This document shows, one piece after another, positions 7,954 to 17,096 of a stretch of DNA of 64,000 nucleotides (position 1 is the first letter of the stretch; each line of letters begins with the position of its first letter). Under the pieces are notes generated by a model. It saw only the letters and a list, made by a program, of their open reading frames with translations. It was not told where the DNA came from and did no database searches. The stretch covers positions 1-64,000 of the forward strand of contig NZ_SSHJ01000015.1 of NCBI RefSeq assembly GCF_005925345.1, in the 5' to 3' direction. The stretch comes from Pedobacter ureilyticus (lineage in GTDB: Bacteria; Bacteroidota; Bacteroidia; Sphingobacteriales; Sphingobacteriaceae). The position numbers and the translations under genes are program-made.

Positions 7954-9042
7954 ATGAAACATCAAATAGCGCTTACATTAATTAACGGAGTAGGAGCACT
8001 CATCGCCAAAAAATTGCTACTGCATTTTGGTAGTGCCGAAGCTGTATTTTCTGCTACTCAAAAAGAATTGTTAAACATTGACGGAATAGGTAAGAAAACT
8101 GCCGAAGCCATTGTAAATACAAATGCATTGGAGTTGGCAGCGCAAGAGTTGGCATTTATTGAAAAACATCAAATACAAGTTTTGTTTTACGATGATGAAA
8201 ACTATCCTAAACGATTAAAGAACTGTTACGATGCACCGCTGCTGCTTTACTACAAAGGAAATGTAGATTTGAATAAGACCAGAATTGTGAGTATTGTGGG
8301 TACTCGTAATGCAACCGCGTATGGTAAAATGCTTTGTAAACAACTCATAGAAGTACTCAAACCTTACGATGTACTGATCAGTAGCGGTTTGGCGCATGGT
8401 GTTGATGCCGCGGCACATAAGGAGAGTGTATTGGCAAATGTGCCTACGGTTGGTGTTTTGGGCCATGGCTTGGATCGGATATACCCTGCGGCACATCGAG
8501 AATTAGCGGCGAAAATGCTTAAAAATGGTGGGCTGCTTACCGAATTTCTGCCAGGTACCAATCCTGATCGCGAAAATTTCCCTAAGCGAAACAGAATTAT
8601 AGCGGGCATGGCCGATGTAACGATAGTAGTAGAGGCATCCATTAAAGGTGGTGCACTCATTACTGCCGAAATTGCCAATTCGTATAATAGAGATGTATAT
8701 GCTTTTCCCGGACGAGTAAACGATGAGTTTTCTGAAGGATGTAACTTCCTGATCAAAACCAATAGGGCAGGTTTAATCAATCATCCCAAAGATTTGGTTT
8801 ATTATTTAGGCTGGGACGATGAATTATCAATAAAGAAAAAACCATTGCAAGTGCAATTACCTTTAGACCTAAATAAAGACGAAAGAGCAGTTTGCGAAGC
8901 ACTATTAAGTTCTGCTTTGGCTGTAGATGACCTTTTTGTAACCACTAATATTCCGCAGAGTAAGTTGGCCATTATTTTATTAACGCTCGAAATGAGAGGA
9001 ACTATTGTGACCCTACCAGGGAAATTGTACAAGTTGGCGTGA
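7954..9042 (+). CDS. dprA: DNA-processing protein DprA
   Basis: The 362-residue protein loads RecA onto incoming single-stranded DNA during natural transformation. It has N-terminal helix-hairpin-helix sequence (NGVGALIAKK, IDGIGKKTAEAI), the Rossmann-like DprA core with GTRNATAYG at 116-124, SGLAHGVDAAAH at 144-155 and FPKRNRIIAG at 209-218, and a C-terminal winged-helix domain from about 293. All domains are intact and length is normal. It is divergent from the first blaI gene across the palindromic operator. Confidence 0.96.
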   Translation: MKHQIALTLINGVGALIAKKLLLHFGSAEAVFSATQKELLNIDGIGKKTAEAIVNTNALELAAQELAFIEKHQIQVLFYDDENYPKRLKNCYDAPLLLYYKGNVDLNKTRIVSIVGTRNATAYGKMLCKQLIEVLKPYDVLISSGLAHGVDAAAHKESVLANVPTVGVLGHGLDRIYPAAHRELAAKMLKNGGLLTEFLPGTNPDRENFPKRNRIIAGMADVTIVVEASIKGGALITAEIANSYNRDVYAFPGRVNDEFSEGCNFLIKTNRAGLINHPKDLVYYLGWDDELSIKKKPLQVQLPLDLNKDERAVCEALLSSALAVDDLFVTTNIPQSKLAIILLTLEMRGTIVTLPGKLYKLA

Positions 9043-9395
9043 CAAGCCACAGATGCACAGATTTTTTTCTATTATGGGTTATGAACCCCTCGAATATATG
9101 TGCATCCCGTATTCTGGACAAACTCTATAGCGAATTGTAAGCTGTGTAAACAAATTTATAAGTGAAACAAGAATGCTCAGCTTAGCCACAAGTGTTAAGA
9201 TTTATTAGCCTGGTAAAAATTAAAAAAATTGGCGCATTTATGGCTGATAAACACACTACACCAAATTTATAGCATATTTAGTATATCATTTTTGTAGATT
9301 ATAAAACTAAATTTTGTTTTGTCTTCTTTCTTAGAATTTAATTTTAAATAAATAATAATTACGAAATACTTATTGTTGTTCTGTATTTTTGCAAT
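9043..9395. other. 353-bp gap upstream of the cystathionine beta-synthase gene
   Basis: No gene is visible. The left end carries CACAGATGCACAGAT and, about 45 bp on, ATATGTGCAT, a degenerate relative of the hairpin at 19029-19069. The right part is AT-rich. TATTTTTG at 9384-9391 matches the TAnnTTTG -7 box, with its G only four bases from the ATG at 9396, but there is no TTTG -33 box at 19-21 bp. Confidence 0.5.
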
Positions 9396-10757
9396 ATGTG
9401 GTATAACAATATATTAGAAACCATTGGTAATACGCCATTGGTAAAATTAAACAACATTGTAAAAGATATTCCGGCTACCGTTTTAGCAAAAATAGAAACT
9501 ACCAACCCTGGTAACTCTATTAAAGACCGTATGGCTTTAAAAATGATAGAAGATGCTGAAAAGAGTGGCAAGCTTAAACCGGGCGGCACCATTATCGAAG
9601 GTACATCTGGGAATACTGGGATGGGCTTAGCCATGGCTGCTATCATTAAAGGTTACAAATGTATTTTTACTACTACCGATAAGCAATCTAAGGAAAAAGT
9701 AGATGCTTTGCGTGCTTTTGGAGCCGAGGTTATTGTTTGCCCCACCAACGTAGAGCCAGAAGATCCACGTTCTTACTATTCAGTTTCCTCACGTTTAGAA
9801 CGTGAAGTGCCAAATTCTTGGAAACCTAATCAGTATGATAATTTAGCCAACTCCCAAGCCCATTACGAGCAAACCGGCCCGGAAATTTGGGAGCAAACCG
9901 AAGGAAAAATCACGCATTTAGTAGTAGGCGTAGGTACAGGTGGTACCATTTCTGGCACAGGGAAATACCTGAAAGAGAAAAACCCTAACATCAAAATTTG
10001 GGGCATAGATACCTACGGTTCGGTATTTAAAAAATATAAAGAGACAGGAGTTTTTGATAAAAACGAGATTTATCCTTACATCACCGAAGGTATTGGAGAA
10101 GATTTCTTGCCGGCTAATGTGAATTTCGATGTGATTGATCTTTTTGAGAAAGTAACTGATAAAGATGCAGCTTTAATGACCCGTGAGGTTTGTAGGCAAG
10201 AAGGAATTTTTGTAGGAAACTCTGCTGGTGCGGCGGTTGCCGGTTTATTGCAGTTGAAAGATCAATTGAAACCCGAAGATGTAGTGGTTATCATTTTCCA
10301 CGACCACGGCAGTCGATACATGGGTAAAATGTATAACGAAGATTGGCTGCGTGAACGTGGTTTCCTAAAAGATGAAAAGCTAACGGCTCGTACTATTCTT
10401 GCTAAAAAAGAAACTACAGAAATTGTAACTATAGATTGTGAAAAAACAGTTGCGGAAGCTTTTAATACCATGAGTACTTTGAATATCTCTCAAATTCCCG
10501 TAACGCAAAAAGGGATGCTGGTGGGTAAATTAGAAGAAAGTGATATTCTAGCCGCTCTATTGGAAAATGCCAGTGTGAAATCTGCTAAAGTAGAGGATAT
10601 TATGGGCGCAACCTTCCCATTTGTAGACTTAAACACTTCCATAGATCGCTTATCATCCCTAATTAATAAAGATAACAGTGCGGTTTTAGTAGAGTTAGAA
10701 GATGGTAAGTTTGATATCATTACGCAGTACGATATTATTAATGCGATAAAGGGGTAG
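9396..10757 (+). CDS. PLP-dependent cystathionine beta-synthase with CBS domain pair
   Basis: This is a 453-residue fold-type II PLP enzyme. The N-terminal ILETIGNTPLVKL strand starts right after the ATG, supporting this start. The PLP lysine is K43 in NSIKDR, the substrate loop GTSGNTG is near 69-75, and the phosphate-binding GVGTGGTISGTG is near 178-189. Two CBS repeats occupy about 340-453 (TVAEAFNTM..QIPVTQKG, then a second repeat to the end). This architecture fits cystathionine beta-synthase (serine plus homocysteine to cystathionine); a cysteine synthase would normally lack the CBS pair. The CBS pair probably binds an adenosyl ligand. It stands alone between a short-leader promoter and a terminator. 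Confidence 0.88.
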   Translation: MWYNNILETIGNTPLVKLNNIVKDIPATVLAKIETTNPGNSIKDRMALKMIEDAEKSGKLKPGGTIIEGTSGNTGMGLAMAAIIKGYKCIFTTTDKQSKEKVDALRAFGAEVIVCPTNVEPEDPRSYYSVSSRLEREVPNSWKPNQYDNLANSQAHYEQTGPEIWEQTEGKITHLVVGVGTGGTISGTGKYLKEKNPNIKIWGIDTYGSVFKKYKETGVFDKNEIYPYITEGIGEDFLPANVNFDVIDLFEKVTDKDAALMTREVCRQEGIFVGNSAGAAVAGLLQLKDQLKPEDVVVIIFHDHGSRYMGKMYNEDWLRERGFLKDEKLTARTILAKKETTEIVTIDCEKTVAEAFNTMSTLNISQIPVTQKGMLVGKLEESDILAALLENASVKSAKVEDIMGATFPFVDLNTSIDRLSSLINKDNSAVLVELEDGKFDIITQYDIINAIKG

Positions 10758-10788
10758 TTTTTAAGTTAAAAGGCTAAAGTGAAAAGTG

Positions 10789-10818
10789 AAAAGATTGGTG
10801 TTGGAGCCAATCTTTTTT
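10789..10818 (+). terminator. Rho-independent terminator of the cystathionine beta-synthase gene
   Basis: AAAAGATTGG and CCAATCTTTT form a 10-bp stem around an 8-base loop, and the T-run continues after the stem. It starts 32 bp after the stop codon. Confidence 0.8.
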
Positions 10819-10935
10819 GTTTAAAAATATGAGCTATAAATATACTTAGGAAGTTTTCGAACGGCGAAGCCCTTAACTTTATCGTATTAAAAACAAACAA
10901 CTGATAAAAGCTAAACTTCGTAAGTCTTTACCGTT

Positions 10936-11643
10936 TTACAAATAATTATCCTTGGTCACTTCCCAAGTCCAAGGTTTTTTAAAATCCATTAAAGTTCTTG
11001 GGCTGCCAAAAACTAAAATGTCTTCATCTACCGAGTTTAAAATGTTGCGGTTAAAAATGCTACCCACAACCGTTTTAATAGTTCTATCTACAAAATCATA
11101 CTGTTTATCTACCATTTCGCCGCTGTCTTTATGGTAGTAAACGTTATTGGCCGCTACTAAATTCCATTGTTTTTTATCGTACGCAAACTGGTAATTGAGT
11201 TTCCAGCGCCAATCGTTTCCACCTTCAAAAGAAAGGGTAAATTTATTGCTATCGATGCGGATATTTTTTAACGGATCGCCCATTTTACCCCCTTCTTCGG
11301 AGCGAAGAACAAAATCATTGTTTTGAGTAGCTAGTTGATAACCTCCATTTTTTTTGAAATAGACTGCCAAAATTCGGGGTTTTTGTGTTTCTGTAATCAA
11401 CTCAACTTCGTAATTTCCGTAAGCTCGGTCTTCATCTACGGCGGTAAGGTGTTCTAAAATCAATACCAAATCCTGCTGTTTGTCTTGGTTAAGATCACCT
11501 TGTGCAGAATCAAGCAGTTTCCATTGCTTTGGGATTAACCGAGACACCTCTTTCGACTGGTTAGCCAGCTTAGGGAATACGAATTTTTGCGCCCTGCTTA
11601 GCTCCGAAAAAGTAAGTAACAGAAAAAATATCAGCCATCTCAT
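10936..11643 (-). CDS. Exported protein of unknown function
   Basis: This 235-residue protein has a cleavable signal peptide (about 1-18, ending SRAQ). After it comes GDLNQDKQQDLVLIL, a calcium-loop-like D-x-N-x-D segment of the kind found in FG-GAP/dockerin-like repeats, and then beta-rich sequence without a recognisable catalytic motif. I do not recognise the family. It is a single gene, convergent with the gene before it and divergent from the carboxyltransferase. Confidence 0.75.
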   Translation of the reverse strand: MRWLIFFLLLTFSELSRAQKFVFPKLANQSKEVSRLIPKQWKLLDSAQGDLNQDKQQDLVLILEHLTAVDEDRAYGNYEVELITETQKPRILAVYFKKNGGYQLATQNNDFVLRSEEGGKMGDPLKNIRIDSNKFTLSFEGGNDWRWKLNYQFAYDKKQWNLVAANNVYYHKDSGEMVDKQYDFVDRTIKTVVGSIFNRNILNSVDEDILVFGSPRTLMDFKKPWTWEVTKDNYL

Positions 11644-11690
11644 GCCATACCAACGCTTAAAATGCTATTTTAGCATAATTGCGTTGTAAC

Positions 11691-11773
11691 TTGTCATTCC
11701 GACGTTAGGAGGAATCTGTTAGTCTATTGCTTTTAACTTGCAGATTTCTCACTATGTTCGAAATGACGGCAAG
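11691..11773. repeat. GTCATT-type dispersed inverted-repeat element
   Basis: TTGTCATTCCGA at the left and TTCGAAATGACGGCAA at the right are imperfect inverted ends around about 55 bp. Similar GTCATTnCGA or CGAAATGAC ends occur at 36700-36830, 40071-40144, 54541 and 57351. These look like copies of a family of small intergenic repeats; none carries a gene. Confidence 0.5.
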
Positions 11774-11800
11774 GTAAAAACCAAAATATAATCAACCTAT

Positions 11801-13429
11801 ATGGATTTAACATTTAATAAAAACGAAGATTACAACAAGCAACAAGTATACGAGCTCAAGATGAAACTGAAAAAAGTTCAGTTTGGTGGAGGCGAAAAAA
11901 GTGCTGCTAAACAAAAGGAAAAAGGTAAGCTTTTGGCGAGAGAAAGGATTGCTTACTTATTAGATAAGGATACTCCAGCAATTGAGGTTGGCGCTTTTGC
12001 TGCCGAAGGGATGTACGAAGCAGAAGGCGGTTGCCCGAGTGCAGGGGTGGTGGTAAAAATTGGCTACGTTTCTGGTAGACAATGTGTGGTGGTAGCCAAT
12101 GACGCCACGGTTAAAGCTGGTGCTTGGTTCCCTATGACGGCGAAGAAAAACCTACGTGCGCAAGAAATTGCCATAGAAAATCGGTTGCCCATCATTTACT
12201 TGGTGGATAGTGCGGGTGTTTACTTGCCTATGCAAGATGAAATTTTTCCTGATAAAGAACATTTTGGGCGTATTTTTAGAAACAACGCCATCATGTCTTC
12301 TGAAGGTATTGTACAGATTTCTGCAATAATGGGGTCTTGCGTGGCTGGAGGAGCGTATTTGCCTATCATGAGTGATGAAGCCATGATTGTAGACGGTACG
12401 GGTTCTGTGTTTTTAGCGGGTTCGTATCTGGTAAAATCGGCCATAGGCGAAGATATCGATAACGAAACTTTGGGTGGCGCTACCACGCACTGTGAAATTT
12501 CTGGGGTAACCGATTACAAACATCCTAACGACCAAGCTTGTTTAGATAGCATCCGAAACATCATGAGCATGTTGGGGGCACCAAAACAAGCGGGTTTTGA
12601 TAGGGTTAAATCGGCTTTGCCCAAATTAAATGAGCAAGATATTTACGGGATTTTACCCGACAACCGCGAAAAGCCTTACGATATGAAGGAAATTATTTTG
12701 CGTTTGGTAGATAATTCTGAATTTGAAGAATACAAAGAGTTGTATGGGCAGAGTATCATTTGTGGCTTAGGGCGCATTGATGGCTGGGCGGTAGGTATTG
12801 TAGCTAACCAACGTACTGTAGTGAAGTCTAAAAAGGGCGAAATGCAATTTGGTGGGGTAATTTATTCAGATAGTGCAGATAAAGCCACTCGTTTCATTAT
12901 GAACTGCAACCAAAAGAAAATCCCTTTGGTGTTTTTGCAAGATGTTACTGGTTTTATGGTAGGCAGCAGATCGGAGCAGGGCGGTATCATTAAAGATGGC
13001 GCTAAAATGGTAAATGCGGTTGCTAATTCGGTGGTGCCTAAATTTACCATTGTTGTGGGAAATTCTTATGGTGCTGGAAATTATGCCATGTGTGGCAAAG
13101 CTTACGATCCAAGATTGATTTATGCTTGGCCGAGTGCTAAAATAGCCGTAATGGGTGGTGCACAGGCTGCAAAAGTGTTGTTACAAATCCAGGAGAGTGC
13201 GCTAAAAGGTAAAGGCGAAACGTTAGCCGAAGACAGGCGAAATGAATTGTTGAAAGAAGTAACGGATAAGTATAACGCACAAACCACGCCTTATTATGCG
13301 GCATCGCGTTTGTGGGTAGATGGGGTAATAGATCCTTTGGAAACTAGAAAAGTGATTTCTATGGGTATAGAAGCGGCAAATCAATCGCCAATTACCAAAC
13401 CTTTTAATGTTGGAATAATTCAAACCTAA
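11801..13429 (+). CDS. Acyl-CoA carboxylase carboxyltransferase (beta) subunit
   Basis: This 542-residue biotin-dependent carboxyltransferase transfers carboxyl groups from carboxybiotin to an acyl-CoA. Both crotonase-like halves are present. The SAGVYLPMQDEIFPDKEHFGRIF run, the MGSCVAGGAYLPIMSDE oxyanion region and FLAGSYLVKSAIGE are closer to methylcrotonyl-CoA carboxylase beta subunits than to propionyl-CoA ones, though the substrate cannot be fixed by eye. The biotin carboxylase/carrier subunit is not adjacent. The next gene starts 4 bp after the stop and may be co-transcribed. Confidence 0.88.
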   Translation: MDLTFNKNEDYNKQQVYELKMKLKKVQFGGGEKSAAKQKEKGKLLARERIAYLLDKDTPAIEVGAFAAEGMYEAEGGCPSAGVVVKIGYVSGRQCVVVANDATVKAGAWFPMTAKKNLRAQEIAIENRLPIIYLVDSAGVYLPMQDEIFPDKEHFGRIFRNNAIMSSEGIVQISAIMGSCVAGGAYLPIMSDEAMIVDGTGSVFLAGSYLVKSAIGEDIDNETLGGATTHCEISGVTDYKHPNDQACLDSIRNIMSMLGAPKQAGFDRVKSALPKLNEQDIYGILPDNREKPYDMKEIILRLVDNSEFEEYKELYGQSIICGLGRIDGWAVGIVANQRTVVKSKKGEMQFGGVIYSDSADKATRFIMNCNQKKIPLVFLQDVTGFMVGSRSEQGGIIKDGAKMVNAVANSVVPKFTIVVGNSYGAGNYAMCGKAYDPRLIYAWPSAKIAVMGGAQAAKVLLQIQESALKGKGETLAEDRRNELLKEVTDKYNAQTTPYYAASRLWVDGVIDPLETRKVISMGIEAANQSPITKPFNVGIIQT

Positions 13430-13433
13430 TGAT

Positions 13434-14045
13434 ATGCTAAAATATAAATTATTAATCCTTTTATTGTCTTTAAGTGCTACGGTGGTATTTGGACAGGCAA
13501 AGCCCATTTATTTTAATGGTAATCGAATTACTACTGATAAGGATAGGGCTACATCTTACGGAGTATACGGTAAATTGAGTAACCAAGATTTGTGGGTGTT
13601 AAAACGCTACGATTTGGATGATAATTTGATGTTTACTGGCGCCTATAAAGATGAAGAACTTTCCAAACCGCATGGAAAGTTTATTTTTTACGGTAGCATT
13701 TTCGATTACAACCACCAAAACTTTGCAAGTTTCAAAAATGATAAAACTGATAGGTATATTACCCAACAGGGAGAATTTGTAGATGGTTTAGAGCAAGGCA
13801 AATGGACTGATCATTTTCCAGACGGCAAAATTATGGGCTACCGCAATTATAAAGATGGAAAATTGGAAGGAGAGATCGCTTTCTTTAACTACAAGGGTAG
13901 AAGGATGTTGTTTGGTCACTATAAAGATGGTTTGCGAACTGGCGTTTGGTACGACTTAAAACGAAAAGTTAAAGAGGTTTTTGAGCAAGATAAATTAGTG
14001 AGCACTACTAAGCTCAAAAGGTCCGAAATACGAGAAGTAGAGTAA
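13434..14045 (+). CDS. Exported MORN-repeat-like protein (YwqK type)
   Basis: This 203-residue protein has a signal peptide (about 1-21, VVFGQA). It contains repeated DGLEQGKWTDHFPDGK and KDGKLEGEIAFFNYKGRR units with the G-x-W / N-Y-x-D-G pattern of MORN-type beta-hairpins, at about 115-175. Such proteins are annotated as YwqK antitoxins, but exported relatives in Bacteroidota are common and unstudied, so I would not infer an antitoxin role. It follows the carboxyltransferase by 4 bp. Confidence 0.75.
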   Translation: MLKYKLLILLLSLSATVVFGQAKPIYFNGNRITTDKDRATSYGVYGKLSNQDLWVLKRYDLDDNLMFTGAYKDEELSKPHGKFIFYGSIFDYNHQNFASFKNDKTDRYITQQGEFVDGLEQGKWTDHFPDGKIMGYRNYKDGKLEGEIAFFNYKGRRMLFGHYKDGLRTGVWYDLKRKVKEVFEQDKLVSTTKLKRSEIREVE

Positions 14046-14106
14046 ACTAATTAAAAAGAAGTAGAAAATAAATTTGATTTAGCCTTCGTAACTAACAAAA
14101 ATAATC

Positions 14107-15264
14107 ATGCGCCTATCGCTAACCTCCCTAATAATTTTAATTTTTGGTCTACAATTAATGGCTCAAGATGCAATCAAAGTTCATCATAAAGCCATTATGG
14201 TAGATACGCATGGCGATATTTTATACAACCAAATTCAATCTGGTATTGATATAGGACAATTGCAAACCACTGGAAATTTTGATTTGGTAAGAGCAAAGCA
14301 AGGTGGATTGGATGTACAGGTTTTTTCGATATGGTGCGATGAAAAAGGTGGTTTTGATATGGCCAACCGACAAATCGACTCGCTATATGCGCTTATTAAA
14401 AGATATCCCGATAAAATTACGCTAGTAAACAACGCACAACAGCTTGAGAATGCGGTAAAACAGCAAAAATTGGCTGCGCTAATTGGGGTAGAAGGTGGAC
14501 ACATGATAGAAAATGATCTTGCTAAACTAGAAGCTTTGGCTAAACGTGGGATGATTTATCTAACCTTAACATGGAACAACAGTACGCCTTGGGCTAGTTC
14601 GGCGGCGCAAGAAAGTAAAGGCGAAATTGCTATGCCCGGCTTGAGTGATTTTGGAAAATCGGTGGTGCGCAAATTAAACGAACTTGGCGTGCTCGTTGAT
14701 TTATCTCATGTTGGCGAGCAAACTTTTTTCGATGCCATCAAATTAGCTACTAAGCCAGTCTTGGTATCGCACAGTTGTGTGTATGGCATTAATCCAGTGC
14801 CTCGAAACCTAAAAGACGAGCAAATTAAAGCTGTTGGCAAAAACGGTGGAGTAATCTCCATCAATTTCTATAGTGGCTTTTTAGATCCTACTTATGCTGC
14901 AAAACAGCAAAATTTCTTCATTAAGCACAAGCCTGAACTAAAAGAGTTAAGCGATAAATACGGACGATCGAAAGCTATTGATACGCTAATTGCCAAATAT
15001 CAAAGCGAAGCGGACGATAACCGGCCAAGAATTGAAAGAGTGATCGATCATATTGATTATGTTGTAAAGTTAATTGGTGTAGACCACGTTGGCATTGGTG
15101 CCGATTTTGATGGCGCCGAGTCTTTCCCGAAAGGAATGGACAGCGTTGCCGATTTCCCTAAAGTAACTGAAGCACTGTTAAAAAGAGGGTACAGCGAAGC
15201 TGATATTTATAAAATATTGGGCGGTAACTTTGTGAGGCTCTTGCGAGAGAATAAAGGGGGGTAG
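14107..15264 (+). CDS. Membrane dipeptidase, peptidase family M19
   Basis: This 385-residue protein is a zinc dipeptidase with a signal peptide (about 1-19, LMAQ). The family metal ligands are present: VDTHGDI at about 32-38, the bridging glutamate in GVEGGHMI, histidines in DLSHVGE and LVSHSC, and GIGADFDGAE near the end. Family members cleave dipeptides, including D-residue dipeptides, in the periplasm, so peptide scavenging or cell-wall peptide turnover is likely. A -7 like TAAATTTG lies at 14069-14076 without a clear -33 box. Confidence 0.92.
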   Translation: MRLSLTSLIILIFGLQLMAQDAIKVHHKAIMVDTHGDILYNQIQSGIDIGQLQTTGNFDLVRAKQGGLDVQVFSIWCDEKGGFDMANRQIDSLYALIKRYPDKITLVNNAQQLENAVKQQKLAALIGVEGGHMIENDLAKLEALAKRGMIYLTLTWNNSTPWASSAAQESKGEIAMPGLSDFGKSVVRKLNELGVLVDLSHVGEQTFFDAIKLATKPVLVSHSCVYGINPVPRNLKDEQIKAVGKNGGVISINFYSGFLDPTYAAKQQNFFIKHKPELKELSDKYGRSKAIDTLIAKYQSEADDNRPRIERVIDHIDYVVKLIGVDHVGIGADFDGAESFPKGMDSVADFPKVTEALLKRGYSEADIYKILGGNFVRLLRENKGG

Positions 15265-15390
15265 TCCGAAAGTCGTGAAAGTGTTTAGTCCGGAAGTTCG
15301 ATGGTATGGTTGTTAATACGAATTATTAATTGTTGAATTGCTACATCGCAACTAATACCTAATCTTTTATAATATCTTTAAGTTGCTTGA

Positions 15391-15795
15391 GTGTTGAAAT
15401 ATCTAATTACTCTTTTTTTTAGTGGCCTATTGTTGGGTTGTCGTAGTAAAGATCAACTTTGTGTTGGAATCTATAATAATGATTTAGGAATGATGATTTA
15501 TGAACAAGCTGATAAAATGCCTTTCTATAAAAATGGAACAGTTGGTACTTTTACGCGTTTAACACAAATAATTCCAGCAGATACTATGGTAACAGCTGTT
15601 AATTTAGAATTTATAGTTTTGCCAGATGGAAAAATTTCAAATTTTCAGGTATACGGAATAAATAATACTAAGTTAAACATAGAAGAGAAATCTTTAGAAA
15701 CCATTAAAATGGATACTTGGATACCAGGAGAATGTAACCATCAAAACGTTGCAGTGAAAATGAGGTTTCCTTTAAAATTAGATTTTCAAGAATAA
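15391..15795 (+). CDS. Small lipoprotein with TonB-C-terminus-like domain
   Basis: This 134-residue frame begins at GTG 15391 (TTG 15394 is the next option). A lipobox LLLGC lies at about 13-17. The mature part has INLEF-type strands: VNLEFIVLPDGKISNFQVYGINN followed later by NVAVKMRFPLKL. That is the pattern of the energy-transducer TonB C-terminal fold (an I-V-x-D-G-x-I pattern, then a terminal beta strand). It is monocistronic. The role is unknown and the start codon is uncertain. Confidence 0.65.
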   Translation: MLKYLITLFFSGLLLGCRSKDQLCVGIYNNDLGMMIYEQADKMPFYKNGTVGTFTRLTQIIPADTMVTAVNLEFIVLPDGKISNFQVYGINNTKLNIEEKSLETIKMDTWIPGECNHQNVAVKMRFPLKLDFQE

Positions 15796-15924
15796 CAATA
15801 AAGCAATTTTACAATAAAACAATTATCTACTGGCTTTCGGTCAATTAAATTCCTAAACTAATCCCTAACTCCTGATCCAAACACTCCAACAATTATCTCC
15901 ACAATTTCATCTTTCTCCACAAGT

Positions 15925-15955
15925 ATTGCGCTTTACTAGTTAAAGTTTAAATTTG
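15925..15955 (+). promoter_or_regulatory. trxB promoter
   Basis: ATTG at 15925-15928, a 19-bp spacer and TAAATTTG at 15948-15955 form a near-perfect Bacteroidota promoter. Because the -7 box covers a possible upstream TTG start at 15953, the trxB start must be the ATG at 15974. Confidence 0.75.
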
Positions 15956-15973
15956 CATCACAAAATACACACA

Positions 15974-16930
15974 ATGTCACAACAAGAAGAATTAGAGCAC
16001 GTAGAGTGCCTTATCATAGGCTCGGGCCCGGCAGGTTATACAGCAGCAATTTACGCAGCAAGGGCCGATTTAAAACCAGTAATGTACACTGGTATGGAAA
16101 TGGGCGGTCAGCTAACCCAAACTACCGATGTAGATAATTTCCCAGGCTATCCTAACGGAATTATGGGGCCAGAAATGATGGAAGACTTTAAAAACCAAGC
16201 CGAACGTTTTGGTACGCAAATTCGTTTTGGCTACGTAAGTTCTGTAGATTTTTCTTCGCTACCTCATAAAGTTACTGTTGATGAAAGCAAAACCATTTTG
16301 GCCGATACCGTAATTATCGCCACTGGTGCTAAAGCTAAATGGTTAGGTTTGCCAAGCGAGCAACAATATAACGGTTTTGGTGTTTCGGCTTGTGCCGTTT
16401 GCGATGGTTTTTTCTTTAAAGGTCAAACAGTAGCGATTGTTGGAGCAGGGGATACCGCTGCCGAAGAAGCAACCTACTTAGCAAAACTTTGTAAAAAGGT
16501 GTATATGTTAGTGCGTAGAGACGAGTTTCGTGCTTCAAAAGCAATGGTACATCGTGTATTAAACACCGAAAATATTGAAGTGCTTTACGATACCCAAACT
16601 ACGGAGATTATCGGTAATGGCAAAAATGTAACTGGCGTTAAAGTTTTCAATCATAAAACAGAGGAAGCTAAAACTTTAGATATAGAAGGTTTCTTCGTAG
16701 CTATTGGCCATAAACCTAATACAGACATTTTTAAAGGTTGGTTAGATATGGACGATACAGGTTATTTGCAAACTGTTCCGGGTACAGCTAAAACCAATGT
16801 AGAAGGCGTTTTTGCCTGTGGTGATGTGCAAGATAGCATTTACAGACAGGCGGTTACTGCCGCAGGTTCTGGCTGTATGGCCGCACTTGATGCAGAAAGA
16901 TATTTAGCAGCAAAGGCTGATACAAAGTAA
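15974..16930 (+). CDS. trxB: Thioredoxin reductase
   Basis: This 318-residue flavoprotein reduces thioredoxin with NADPH in the cytoplasm. It shows the FAD-binding GSGPAG at 16-21, the redox disulfide CAVC at 140-143, the NADPH-binding GAGDTAAEEA and the C-terminal FAD motif GVFACGDVQD. The start at ATG 15974 is chosen because a promoter -7 box overlaps the longer TTG frame at 15953. A strong terminator follows. Confidence 0.97.
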   Translation: MSQQEELEHVECLIIGSGPAGYTAAIYAARADLKPVMYTGMEMGGQLTQTTDVDNFPGYPNGIMGPEMMEDFKNQAERFGTQIRFGYVSSVDFSSLPHKVTVDESKTILADTVIIATGAKAKWLGLPSEQQYNGFGVSACAVCDGFFFKGQTVAIVGAGDTAAEEATYLAKLCKKVYMLVRRDEFRASKAMVHRVLNTENIEVLYDTQTTEIIGNGKNVTGVKVFNHKTEEAKTLDIEGFFVAIGHKPNTDIFKGWLDMDDTGYLQTVPGTAKTNVEGVFACGDVQDSIYRQAVTAAGSGCMAALDAERYLAAKADTK

Positions 16931-16953
16931 AATATTGTTAAATGATATTTTGA

Positions 16954-16987
16954 AACCTTTCTAATTTAGTTTAGAAAGGTTTTTTTA
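16954..16987 (+). terminator. Rho-independent terminator of trxB
   Basis: AACCTTTCTAA and TTAGAAAGGTT form an 11-bp perfect stem around TTTAGT, followed by a run of seven or more T. It lies 24 bp past the stop codon. Confidence 0.9.
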
Positions 16988-17096
16988 TGTTTTTATTTTT
17001 TTCTTTTCGCTAAACTTTAAAAGTTTTATCTTGTAGACAAATAAAGAAATTAATCATTTCTTTTCTTAAACCAAATCTTAAATTAAACCAAAACTA

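Noticed and set aside
8364-8780. 138-codon frame antisense to dprA
   Set aside because: It is fully covered by the intact, well-conserved dprA reading frame.
13434-14045. Calling the MORN-like protein a toxin-antitoxin component
   Set aside because: The YwqK antitoxin label is inherited from repeats; this protein has a signal peptide and no toxin neighbour.
15953-15973. TTG start extending trxB by seven residues
   Set aside because: The TTG lies inside a TAAATTTG -7 box with a 19-bp-spaced -33 element, so it cannot be in the transcript.
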